In this document: piece after piece, positions 14,273-14,322 of the stretch
Layout: the number at the start of each line of letters is the position of its first letter
How positions within the stretch are numbered: position 1 is the first letter of the stretch
NCBI GenBank assembly: GCA_937891475.1
Contig: CALATC010000101.1
Span: forward strand, 1 to 14,322
DNA from: an uncultured Granulicatella sp.
Lineage (GTDB): Bacteria; Bacillota; Bacilli; Lactobacillales; Aerococcaceae
Direction of reading: 5' to 3'
DNA length: 14,322 nt
The notes under the pieces: generated by a model
Told to the model about the DNA's origin: nothing
The model's input: only the letters and a program-made list of their open reading frames with translations
Database searches by the model: none
Made by a program: the position numbers and the translations under genes

Positions 14273-14322
14273 GCGCTCACCTCTTTCTTCGTTTTATTGC
14301 CATATCTATAGTACAAGTTTCT

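Overview
The window is AT-rich, tightly packed bacterial chromosome with Gram-positive features: strong AGGAGG-type ribosome binding sites, lipoproteins with LxAC lipoboxes, phosphotransferase (PTS) sugar uptake, LuxS, and intrinsic terminators built on a GGCTGGG stem. Gene content and terminator style suggest a Lactobacillales bacterium, perhaps near Carnobacteriaceae, Aerococcaceae or Enterococcaceae. The genus cannot be fixed from sequence alone. I see no insertion sequence, phage gene, CRISPR array, tRNA or rRNA.

Left block (58-5293, all minus strand). A likely operon reads mnmE, a Nudix hydrolase gene, mnmG, rsmG, then an unrecognised lipoprotein gene. MnmE and MnmG together modify the wobble uridine of certain tRNAs, and RsmG methylates 16S rRNA, so the core is translation fidelity. 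The Nudix gene and the terminal lipoprotein are the unusual members. Between a candidate promoter and the mnmE start lies a terminator-shaped hairpin with a competing small hairpin, a possible attenuator.

Middle block (5442-9292). An RpiR-type regulator gene on the minus strand diverges from a plus-strand operon encoding a 1-phosphofructokinase-like kinase, a fructose-type PTS EIIBC permease and a separate EIIA. A strong terminator closes the operon. Two similar palindromic sites lie between the divergent starts and are candidate operators. The likely job is PTS import of fructose or a related ketose as the 1-phosphate, followed by phosphorylation to the bisphosphate.

Right block (9363-14272). 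A monocistronic plus-strand aminotransferase gene converges, across a shared terminator, on a minus-strand luxS-metQ-mtnN cluster. MtnN cleaves S-adenosylhomocysteine, LuxS turns the resulting S-ribosylhomocysteine into homocysteine plus the AI-2 precursor, and MetQ binds methionine for import. This is a compact methionine/SAM-recycling unit. Its 343-base upstream region holds a good promoter, an attenuator-like leader and an unexplained inverted repeat. Further upstream are rpiA (pentose phosphate pathway) with its own extended -10 promoter, and an acidic protein of unknown function.

Most genes are ordinary housekeeping or metabolic genes. I found no clearly new system. The best leads are the two leader structures (mnmE and luxS), the divergent operator region, and the two unrecognised proteins.
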